Positions 5,969 to 12,787 of a stretch of 16,907 nt of DNA are shown piece after piece. Position 1 is the stretch's first letter. Each line of letters begins with the position of its first letter. The notes below the pieces were generated by a model. That model was given only the letters and a program-made list of their open reading frames with translations. It had not been told where the DNA came from and made no database searches. The stretch lies in NCBI GenBank assembly GCA_964411875.1, contig CAYPMT010000049.1, positions 1 through 16,907 on the forward strand, read 5' to 3'. The DNA comes from Aliikangiella sp964411875 (GTDB lineage Bacteria > Pseudomonadota > Gammaproteobacteria > Enterobacterales > Kangiellaceae). The position numbers were made by a program, and so were the translations under genes.

Positions 5969-6330
5969 TGAAAACCCCCATTAATTCGACACAGCTGAAT
6001 CCTAATCAACTATTAAGTCAATTACAGAAAATGGCTGATTTAGCAAAAACTGGTTCGGTTCAACCTCAAGGTGATATCAAACCAACCGCTCCTGGACAGG
6101 TTACCCCATCAAACTTTGAGAATGTATTGACTAAAGCAATTGATACGGTTAACCAATATCAATTAGAAGCAGGTCAAGCTGCTACGCAAATTGAGTCAGG
6201 TGATGGTGGCGTGAGTTTAGTGAAAGCCATGATAGCTTCCCAAAAGTCGAGTGTAGCTTTTCAAGCCGCGGTTCAAGTACGAAATAAAGTTGTTTCGGCT
6301 TACCAAGATATTATGAATATGCCAATTTAA
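5968..6330 (+). CDS. fliE: Flagellar hook-basal body protein FliE
   Basis: FliE joins the MS ring to the proximal rod and is among the first proteins exported. The frame is 120 aa, normal for the family. The N-terminal half (about 1-48) is variable and rich in Gln, Pro and Asn. The conserved half begins at about residue 49 (NFENVLTKAIDTVNQYQ) and ends with the typical helix around SLVKAMIASQKSSVAFQAAVQVRNKVVSAYQDIMNMPI, read here as two blocks at about 83-101 and 102-120. AAAGGAG upstream is a good ribosome site. It overlaps flrC by one base and precedes fliF by 41 nt, so it is likely co-transcribed with the regulators or driven by a promoter inside flrC that I did not identify. Confidence 0.93.
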   Translation: MKTPINSTQLNPNQLLSQLQKMADLAKTGSVQPQGDIKPTAPGQVTPSNFENVLTKAIDTVNQYQLEAGQAATQIESGDGGVSLVKAMIASQKSSVAFQAAVQVRNKVVSAYQDIMNMPI

Positions 6331-6371
6331 ATCACTGAAATTCTTACCGAAAAAAATAATGAGGAATTAAT

Positions 6372-8063
6372 GTGGCAGAAGCAACATCCACAGAATTAGC
6401 AGCGGTAGATTCACAGCCATCAGGTATTTTGCCGGGTATGACGAATCTAGGTGCTATTAAACAAATAGGTATTATGCTTGGTATTGCCGGGAGTATTGCT
6501 TTAGGTGTTTATATTGCACTTTGGTCAAAAGAACCACCTATGAGACCTTTAAACGGTTTGTCACCTGAATCTTCAATGGATGCAATTAATTTTTTAGAAC
6601 AAAAAGAAATTCGTTATCGAGTCGATGCGAATGGTCATATTTTAGTACCACAAAATCGTTTTAAACGTATCCAATTAGAGCTTGGTGCTCAAGGTGTTTC
6701 AACGGGGACAACGAGTGATGAAACTTATTTAAAGAAGGATTCAGGTTTTGGTGTTTCTCAACGCATGGAAAAAGCACGTTTATTACGTAATCAAGAGTTA
6801 CAACTAACCAATACTTTGTCGCAGTTTAATGGCGTCAAATCTGTCAAAGTTCATTTAGCTATTCCTAAGCAGTCATCTTTTATTAAAAATCGACGTAAAC
6901 CCAGTGCGTCGGTTTTACTTAATTTATATTCTCGAGGTAGTTTAGCGAAAGAACAAGTCGATGCCATGGTTGATTTGGTTTCAGCGAGTGTGCCGAATTT
7001 ACAAAGAGATCGAGTGACTATCACTGATCAGTTTGGTCGTTTATATCATTCTGGCAGTATGAGTAATCTACAAAGGGAAACCTCAAAAGAATTAGAAATG
7101 ACCAGAGAGCGTCAAGAAGATATTAAGGCTCGTATTGAACAAATTTTAACACCAATAGTTGGCCCAGAAGCTTACACCGTTCAAGTCAATGTGGACATGG
7201 ATTTCACTCGTCGAGAACAGACATTACAGACATTTAACCCTGATTTACCAGCTGTCCGCAGTGAAAGAACCATTGAGGATGCTCGCTCCAATAATGCTTT
7301 AGCTGGTGTACCCGGTGCTTTAACTAATCAACCACCTGGCGAAGCCGCCATTCCCGAAAATACTGCTGGTGAAAATAATAATCAACAGAATCAGTCATCT
7401 AATACAAACAGGCGAACTGAAGCTGAAAGGAACTATGACTTAGATACAACGATTAGCCATATATTACCTCAAGTGGGTGTGGTTGAAAGGGTCAGTGTAT
7501 CGGTGGGTGTCGATCATATTCCTAGTGTTGATGACCCTGCGGTAAAAGTTCCTAGATCCGCAGAAGAGTTGCAAAAAATTGCTCGTTTAATTCAAGCCGC
7601 TATTGGTTTTAATACGCAGCGAGGCGATGTTGTCACCGTTGATTCTTTTCCTTTTATTCAAGCTGAGTTGCCCCCAGAGCCTGCACCTCCTGCTTTTTAT
7701 GAGCAGGAATTATTTCAATTATTATTAAAGCCTGTTATTGGTTTATTACTAGGATTGATTTTAATTTTTGGTGTGTTGAAACCAGTACTAAAGAAATTAT
7801 CTACTGCTCCCCCCATTGTTAAACAAGTTCAAACTCAATCAGCGAGTCAACAAGTTGATCTAGTTGAAGGATCTCAGCCAGGAGTGGCTGGCGGCGGCGC
7901 AGCAGCAGATGAAAGTGTTGTGCTTGCCGGACATGAAAATCTTGAATTACCACCACCAACTGTTGGCGAAGTGAAAAAGTTAGAAGCAGCTAAGAGTGTA
8001 GTCAGCAATAATCCAACATTAGCGGCTCAGTTAGTTAACAACTGGATAGAAGCTGATGGCTGA
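6372..8063 (+). CDS. fliF: Flagellar MS-ring protein FliF
   Basis: FliF forms the inner-membrane MS ring on which the rotor and export gate assemble. The start is GTG 6372, with GAGGA (6361-6365) 6 nt upstream. An out-of-frame ATG at 6370 overlaps it and reads only nine codons before a stop. The protein is 563 aa, normal length. The first membrane segment is at about 30-50 and the second at about 448-469, bracketing the large periplasmic ring-building region. A low-complexity Asn/Gln/Pro-rich insert lies at about 318-348. The C-terminal cytoplasmic tail ends LAAQLVNNWIEADG, the FliG-binding element. It overlaps fliG by 8 nt, as expected for two proteins that assemble together. Confidence 0.96.
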   Translation: MAEATSTELAAVDSQPSGILPGMTNLGAIKQIGIMLGIAGSIALGVYIALWSKEPPMRPLNGLSPESSMDAINFLEQKEIRYRVDANGHILVPQNRFKRIQLELGAQGVSTGTTSDETYLKKDSGFGVSQRMEKARLLRNQELQLTNTLSQFNGVKSVKVHLAIPKQSSFIKNRRKPSASVLLNLYSRGSLAKEQVDAMVDLVSASVPNLQRDRVTITDQFGRLYHSGSMSNLQRETSKELEMTRERQEDIKARIEQILTPIVGPEAYTVQVNVDMDFTRREQTLQTFNPDLPAVRSERTIEDARSNNALAGVPGALTNQPPGEAAIPENTAGENNNQQNQSSNTNRRTEAERNYDLDTTISHILPQVGVVERVSVSVGVDHIPSVDDPAVKVPRSAEELQKIARLIQAAIGFNTQRGDVVTVDSFPFIQAELPPEPAPPAFYEQELFQLLLKPVIGLLLGLILIFGVLKPVLKKLSTAPPIVKQVQTQSASQQVDLVEGSQPGVAGGGAAADESVVLAGHENLELPPPTVGEVKKLEAAKSVVSNNPTLAAQLVNNWIEADG

Positions 8064-9087
8064 TGAAAACGATGATTTAGACTCTGCTGATATAAGCAAG
8101 TTAAGCGGTGTTGATAAAGCCTCTATCTTAATGTTGTCTTTAGGTGAAGAGGGTGCTGCTGAAATTTTAAAACATATGGGGCCCAAAGAAGTTCAAATGC
8201 TTGGTATGCAGATGGCCACCTTAAAAAATATTGGTAAAGGTGCTGTTGAAGCAGTTGTTAGTGAGTTTCTAGAAAAAGTTGAACAACAAACTGGTATTGG
8301 TATTGGTACAGAAGATTATATTAGAAATACACTTAAGTCTGCACTGGGTGATGATAAGGCTTCAGCACTTATTGATAGAGTGCTAGCAGGTGCTAATACA
8401 AAAGGTTTAGATACGCTTAAATGGATGGACCCACGTTCGGTTGCTGATGTGGTGCGTTTTGAACATCCACAAATACAATCGATTGTTCTTTCTCACCTTG
8501 AGCCAGATCAAGCAGCTGAGGTATTAAAAACTTTACCTGAAAATACTCGTGCTGATTTAGCGCTAAGAGTCTCAGCACTTGAGGCCATTCAGCCAAGTGC
8601 TTTAAAAGAACTCAATGATATTATGGAAAAACAGTTTACTGGTAATAGCTCTATGCAAGCGCATAAAATTGGTGGTGTGAAACGTATAGCCGACATTATG
8701 AACTTTATGGATGGAGCTAATGAAACCTTAATTATGGATGCTATTAAAGAAGTCGATGAAGATTTATCACAACAAATTGAAGATATGATGTTTGTCTTTG
8801 ACAATTTAATCGATCTAGATGACAGAGGGGTACAATCTTTACTGAGAGAGATTTCTACGGATATATTAATCGTTGCATTGAAAGCCTGTGATGAAGGCAT
8901 TAAAGAAAAAATGCTTACTAATATGTCTAAGCGTGCGGCAGAATTAATGCGCGATGATTTGGAAGCAATGGGGCCAGTTAAATTGAGTGAAGTTGAAGCA
9001 GCACAAAAAGAAATTTTAACCGTTGCAAGGCGTATGGCTGATGCAGGTGAGATTATGTTGGGTGGTAGTGGCGAGGAAATGGTTTAG
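8056..9087 (+). CDS. fliG: Flagellar motor switch protein FliG
   Basis: FliG is the rotor protein that binds FliF, FliM and the stator. The ATG at 8056 overlaps the fliF end by 8 nt. It has 343 aa. The N-terminal domain starts at about residue 15 (LSGVDKASILMLSLGEEGAAEIL). The middle-domain FliM-contact motif EHPQ is at about 136-139. A hinge motif MFVF is at about 245-248. The torque helix region at about 281-303 (IKEKMLTNMSKRAAELMRDDLE) keeps the conserved Lys, Arg and paired Asp charges that contact the stator in Escherichia coli FliG. Nothing appears truncated. A 102-nt gap separates it from fliH. Confidence 0.97.
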   Translation: MADENDDLDSADISKLSGVDKASILMLSLGEEGAAEILKHMGPKEVQMLGMQMATLKNIGKGAVEAVVSEFLEKVEQQTGIGIGTEDYIRNTLKSALGDDKASALIDRVLAGANTKGLDTLKWMDPRSVADVVRFEHPQIQSIVLSHLEPDQAAEVLKTLPENTRADLALRVSALEAIQPSALKELNDIMEKQFTGNSSMQAHKIGGVKRIADIMNFMDGANETLIMDAIKEVDEDLSQQIEDMMFVFDNLIDLDDRGVQSLLREISTDILIVALKACDEGIKEKMLTNMSKRAAELMRDDLEAMGPVKLSEVEAAQKEILTVARRMADAGEIMLGGSGEEMV

Positions 9088-9089
9088 CT

Positions 9090-9114
9090 GAGCCGTCAAG
9101 GCTTAAGTTTTTTT
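9090..9114 (+). terminator. Weak hairpin with T run between fliG and fliH
   Basis: GAGCC (9090-9094) and GGCTT (9100-9104) can pair around loop GTCAA, with a run of seven T at 9108-9114. The stem is only 5 bp including one G-U pair, so it may at most attenuate readthrough from fliG to fliH. The next genes belong to the same pathway, which argues against a full stop here. Confidence 0.28.
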
Positions 9115-9189
9115 GTGCTAGCTAGTTTCAATCATTCTAGTCATTTTTATATAAAACTGTTGAGCTGTTAAAAAGGCGGTATTTAGAAT

Positions 9190-9900
9190 ATGGTATTAAA
9201 AACAAAATCAGAAGAAACGATAAAGCCACTTAAAAATATTTCTGATTTTTCTAATTGGGCGTTACCTCAACTTAATGCTGATGATGGTAAGAGTTTCCGG
9301 CAAGAAGAACGGTTAACAGAAAAAGAAAAAGAACAAAAAAGACTTGAAGAGCTTGAGCAGATTCGACAAACAGCTCATCAAGAAGGTCTTCAATCAGGTT
9401 TAGATGCAGCTAAAAAACAAATAGAAGGAAAGTTAGTTGTACTGGACCATTTGATTCATCAGTTAAGTGAGCCACTGAAACAGTGTGGCGAACAAACAAC
9501 AAAACAATTATTACAATTAGCTTTTTCTATTGCTCGTCAAATTGTACGTCGTGAACTACAACAAGAACCCACTCAGCTGATTGCTATTATTCGTGAGGCG
9601 ATTAATTTATTACCTTCAGACAGTCAAAACACGAGTATTTCGCTACATCCAGAAGATGCCAAAATTATTAAAGAAGCACTTTCTATTGATACTAATTCAG
9701 AAAATAGTCGCTGGAAAATTGATGAAGATTTATCTGTCGAGCGGGGTGGCTGCAAGGTAAATACTAAACAGTCAAGAGTCGACGCTTCTATTGATAAACA
9801 GATAGCTATTTTATTTAGTCGAGTAGCTGGCGGTCAAAGAGAAAGTGATGCTAGCCTTGAAATAGAAAAAAAGGATGACGGTAATCATAATGCTGAGTGA
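9190..9900 (+). CDS. fliH: Flagellar export ATPase regulator FliH
   Basis: FliH is a dimer that holds the FliI ATPase at the export gate. The ATG at 9190 has only a modest ribosome site (AAGGCGG, about 9173-9179). It has 236 aa. Trp23 in SNWALPQL near the N-terminus matches the aromatic docking segment that FliH uses to contact the export gate. Residues about 36-60 are a highly charged Glu/Lys/Arg stretch. They are followed by the helix with small-residue spacing typical of FliH (HQEGLQSGLDAAKKQIEG, about 63-80, with Gly every fourth position). The C-terminal domain (about 100-212), which contacts FliI, contains AFSIARQIVRREL and the closing element GGCKVNTKQSRVDASID. The gene overlaps the fliI start. 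Confidence 0.93.
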   Translation: MVLKTKSEETIKPLKNISDFSNWALPQLNADDGKSFRQEERLTEKEKEQKRLEELEQIRQTAHQEGLQSGLDAAKKQIEGKLVVLDHLIHQLSEPLKQCGEQTTKQLLQLAFSIARQIVRRELQQEPTQLIAIIREAINLLPSDSQNTSISLHPEDAKIIKEALSIDTNSENSRWKIDEDLSVERGGCKVNTKQSRVDASIDKQIAILFSRVAGGQRESDASLEIEKKDDGNHNAE

Positions 9901-11221
9901 TGAAAGTTTTTCCCTTGAGTTAAAAAAATTTCAACCTAAAGTTGCTCAAGAATCAGGTATTGTGGTTGAAGGTCGCTTAACTCGTATGGTTGGCATGACC
10001 TTAGAGGCGGTCGGTTGTAGTGTTAATATTGGCGATCGCTGCCATGTTGAAACCATTAGCGGCGACTTAGAAGAAGCTGAAGTTGTTGGCTTTGCTGATG
10101 ATAAAGTTTATTTAATGCCTATAGGCAGTATTCAAGGTTTAGGGCCTGGGGCAAGAGTTATTCCAACCCATCAAGCGGCACAAATTCCTGTTGGTGAAGC
10201 ATTACTCGGTCGAGTGTTAAATGGCCAAGGTCAAGCTATTGATGGTAAAGGGCCGCTTTATTGTAATCATCTTCGTCCACTGATGACTGATCCAATTAAC
10301 CCATTAGCACGTGAGCCCGTCACCGAAGTTCTCGATGTTGGTGTGCGAACAATTAATTCAGTTTTAACGGTTGGTCGTGGTCAACGAATGGGACTGTTGG
10401 CTGGTAGTGGTGTGGGTAAAAGTGTTTTGTTAGGTATGATGACGCGGTTTACAGAAGCTGAAGTTATTGTTGTTGGGTTGATTGGGGAGCGGGGTCGAGA
10501 GGTTAAAGAATTTATAGAACAAATATTGGGAGAAGAAGGTATGGAGCGTTCGGTGGTTGTAGCTGTACCTGCGGATAATTCACCTTTAATGCGTATTCAA
10601 GGTGCTATGAGTGCAACCAGTATTGCTGAGTATTTTCGCGACCAAGGAAAAGATGTACTTTTATTAATGGATTCTTTGACGCGCTTTTGTCAGGCTCAGC
10701 GTGAAGTTGCTTTAGCTATTGGAGAGCCGCCAGCAACTAAAGGTTACCCACCTTCGGTTTTTGCAATGCTACCTAAATTAGTTGAACGAGCAGGTAATGG
10801 TTCAGCAGAGCAAGGCAGTATAACCGCTTTTTATACAGTCCTAGCAGAAGGTGATGATCAACAAGATCCTATTGTTGATGCGGCGAGGGCGATTCTTGAT
10901 GGTCACTTGGTATTATCTCGTGATTTAGCCGATGCTGGTCATTATCCTGCCATTGATATAGAAGGCTCAGTGAGTCGTGTGATGAACCAAATTACCAGTG
11001 TTGAACATCGTAAGGCGATTAACCAGTTAAAAGCTTTATATGCACATTATCAACAAAACAAAGACTTGATTACTATTGGTGCTTATCAAGCAGGTTCTGA
11101 TCCTATTATTGATAAAGCGATTGATATGATGCCCCAAATTAAAAATTTCCTATGTCAGGATATTAATCAAGATGTTCATTTACAAGAAAGTATTGAATTT
11201 TTACAGCAAATGATGAATTAG
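9890..11221 (+). CDS. fliI: Flagellum-specific ATPase FliI
   Basis: FliI is the F1-beta-like ATPase that assists unfolding and entry of export substrates. The start is uncertain: ATG 9890 (443 aa, 11-nt overlap with fliH) or in-frame ATG 9875 (448 aa). Neither has a clear ribosome site. I prefer 9890 because it gives the shorter overlap. The conserved N-terminal block is VVEGRLTRMVGMTLEA at about 25-40. Walker A is GSGVGKS at about 172-178, Walker B is VLLLMDS at about 256-262, and the signature GYPPSVFAMLPKLVERAG is at about 285-302. The segment RAILDGHLVLSR (about 333-344) and the C-terminal QEIL-type helical domain follow. The domain layout is complete and typical. Confidence 0.96.
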   Translation: MLSDESFSLELKKFQPKVAQESGIVVEGRLTRMVGMTLEAVGCSVNIGDRCHVETISGDLEEAEVVGFADDKVYLMPIGSIQGLGPGARVIPTHQAAQIPVGEALLGRVLNGQGQAIDGKGPLYCNHLRPLMTDPINPLAREPVTEVLDVGVRTINSVLTVGRGQRMGLLAGSGVGKSVLLGMMTRFTEAEVIVVGLIGERGREVKEFIEQILGEEGMERSVVVAVPADNSPLMRIQGAMSATSIAEYFRDQGKDVLLLMDSLTRFCQAQREVALAIGEPPATKGYPPSVFAMLPKLVERAGNGSAEQGSITAFYTVLAEGDDQQDPIVDAARAILDGHLVLSRDLADAGHYPAIDIEGSVSRVMNQITSVEHRKAINQLKALYAHYQQNKDLITIGAYQAGSDPIIDKAIDMMPQIKNFLCQDINQDVHLQESIEFLQQMMN

Positions 11222-11277
11222 TCGACTAAACTTTTTAGTAGGGCTATAAATTTTAAAAAGTTACTAAGAGAGCTATT

Positions 11278-11736
11278 ATGATAAAGTCTAAACGCTTGTT
11301 ACCTATAAAGAAATTAGCTAAAAGTAAAGAAAAACAAGCTGCTCAAGCTTTGGGTGAGTCAATCCAAACGCAACAATTAGAGAAAGATAAGTTAAAACAG
11401 TTACAAGATTATCAAAATGAATACTTAATTCAGATGCAACAAAAAGTTAAGCATGGTGTTAGTGGTTCGGTACTTTATCAGTATCATCAGTTTTTAAGTA
11501 AAATCAATTTAGCGATTGAACAGCAAGAATCTGTTGTTCAAGGTTGTGCTAGTGAGCTTTCTACTCAGCAAACTCAATGGAGAGATAAACATAGCGAAAC
11601 AGAAATAATCTCGCAAGTGATTACTCAAATGGCTGAGAAGGAAAAGCAACTAAAAAATAAGCAAGAAGCTAGGCAAATGGATGAAATGTCTACTCAAGCA
11701 TTTTTGCGTCGAAACCAAAACTCCAGTAGTCACTAA
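11278..11736 (+). CDS. fliJ: Flagellar export chaperone FliJ
   Basis: FliJ is a small coiled-coil protein that sits in the FliI ring and links it to the export gate. The frame is 152 aa, nearly all charged and Gln-rich helix without Pro in the body, with long hydrophobic heptads such as LEKDKLKQLQDYQNEYLIQMQQK (read at about 38-60 in two parts). It ends with a Gln/Asn/Ser-rich tail. Identity rests on length, coiled-coil character and position directly after fliI. The 56-nt gap before it holds a perfect 8-bp inverted repeat AACTTTTT (11229-11236) / AAAAAGTT (11255-11262) near the AGAGAG ribosome site. It is the last flagellar gene here; the usual next gene, fliK, is absent. Confidence 0.85.
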   Translation: MIKSKRLLPIKKLAKSKEKQAAQALGESIQTQQLEKDKLKQLQDYQNEYLIQMQQKVKHGVSGSVLYQYHQFLSKINLAIEQQESVVQGCASELSTQQTQWRDKHSETEIISQVITQMAEKEKQLKNKQEARQMDEMSTQAFLRRNQNSSSH

Positions 11737-11800
11737 TCATTGAGATAAGAGAAAACCATCATTAATTCCTGATATTCTTTGCATAAACAATCACTTTTTT

Positions 11801-11832
11801 AAAAGACTTATAGTTTTATAAGTCTCTCTTTT
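11801..11832 (+). terminator. Intrinsic terminator after fliJ
   Basis: AGACTTAT (11804-11811) and ATAAGTCT (11818-11825) form a perfect 8-bp stem with loop AGTTTT, followed by CTCTTTT. The A-rich bases before the stem would let it also work weakly on the other strand. It separates the fli operon from the chemotaxis genes. Confidence 0.8.
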
Positions 11833-12000
11833 CCTATTAATTATCCCATCAAATTTAATCGACAAAAAAAACCATATTTTTTTTGATTAATTAGGTAACT
11901 TTAAAAAAACTTTGCTATACCTATGTATGTAATAAAGAGTTTTTGTCGGTATAACTTAAAGTTTTATTGAAAGCGTTATCTTGAAACTGAGGGCTTTAAA

Positions 12001-12291
12001 TTGAGTAACAAAACAACGGTGAGTTTAGGCGATGCATTAGATATTGCCAATGCTTCTAAACTAAAAGAGCGTTTGCAAAGTTCTTTATCTAAAAAAGATG
12101 TAATTGTATTAATTGCCGATAAAGTTAAAAAAGCTGACACAGCAGGCTTGCAATTGGTCTATGCTTTTATGAAGGCAGGTATTGATTTAGGTAAGTCAGT
12201 GAGCTGGCAAAAACCATCAGATAAATTGATTCAAGTCAGTGAAAAGCTTGGTATGAAAGATGCGCTGAGTTTAAATGAGATAGCTAATTGA
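12001..12291 (+). CDS. STAS-domain (anti-anti-sigma-like) protein at head of the che cluster
   Basis: A single STAS domain of 96 aa. The start is TTG 12001, set by TGAGGG (11988-11993) 7 nt upstream; no in-frame ATG lies near the start. The sequence keeps the signature KADTAGLQLV at about 44-53, where the Thr of D-T-A-G (about 47) sits where Ser or Thr is phosphorylated in SpoIIAA-type proteins. No kinase or phosphatase partner is visible. Single STAS genes head some gammaproteobacterial accessory chemotaxis clusters, as I recall for this gene order (STAS, cheY, cheA, cheW), but their exact role is poorly known. The 168 nt between the preceding terminator and this gene should hold the promoter of the cluster. 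The best I see is an extended -10-like TGCTATACCT (11913-11922) without a good -35. Confidence 0.82.
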   Translation: MSNKTTVSLGDALDIANASKLKERLQSSLSKKDVIVLIADKVKKADTAGLQLVYAFMKAGIDLGKSVSWQKPSDKLIQVSEKLGMKDALSLNEIAN

Positions 12292-12346
12292 AAAGCTTAA
12301 GTTTTTTATAGGATTATTTTTTTGTTCGTTAGTGGAGAATATGTTC

Positions 12347-12709
12347 ATGACTAAAATACTTACCGTTGATGACTCTGCGTCTATCCGTCAAATGGTTAGT
12401 TTCACTTTAAAATCAGCTGGTTTTGATGTTGCTGAAGCTGAAGATGGGGTTGAAGGTTTAAAAACGGCTAAGTCGGATAAGTTCGATTTGGTTATTTCAG
12501 ATGTCAATATGCCTAATATGGATGGCATTAGTTTTGTGACTGAGTTACGAACATTGGGTGATTATAAGTTCACGCCAGTGCTTATGTTAACCACAGAGTC
12601 ATCAGCTGAAAAGAAGCAAGCAGGTCGGGCAGCTGGAGCAACGGGGTGGATAGTTAAACCTTTTAACCCTGACCAATTGTTAGCAACGATTAAAAAAGTC
12701 ATTGGTTAG
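12347..12709 (+). CDS. cheY: Chemotaxis response regulator CheY
   Basis: This single-domain receiver is phosphorylated by CheA and, in flagellar systems, binds the switch. I chose ATG 12347 (120 aa) because GGAGA (12334-12338) is 8 nt upstream and the protein then begins at the fold start MTKILTVDDS. GTG 12332 and ATG 12341 are in frame but badly spaced from the ribosome site. Key residues are present: Asp8/Asp9, phospho-Asp52 in ISDVNMP, Thr82/83 in LMLTTES and Lys104 in WIVKPF. The position of the switch Tyr106 of Escherichia coli CheY is Trp101 here. That suggests a CheY of an accessory chemotaxis system, so direct motor control is not assured. Confidence 0.93.
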   Translation: MTKILTVDDSASIRQMVSFTLKSAGFDVAEAEDGVEGLKTAKSDKFDLVISDVNMPNMDGISFVTELRTLGDYKFTPVLMLTTESSAEKKQAGRAAGATGWIVKPFNPDQLLATIKKVIG

Positions 12710-12787
12710 AAAAGATCGGTGACTTGTTGATGAATAATAGTTTTTTAAAGTGTTATTTTTTAGCATCCGAATTGTAGGAAAAGTTTA

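Noticed and set aside
6370..6399. ATG at 6370 overlapping the fliF GTG start
   Set aside because: The frame ends after nine codons. The GTG frame encodes complete FliF.
11911..11918. TTTGCTAT as a sigma-54 -12 element before the che cluster
   Set aside because: There is no GG 10 nt upstream of the GC, so the -24 element is missing.
11947..11955. GTCGGTAT-like sigma-28 -10 element before the STAS gene
   Set aside because: No TAAA lies 15 nt upstream. The nearest TAAA is only 8 nt away, so this is not a credible FliA promoter.
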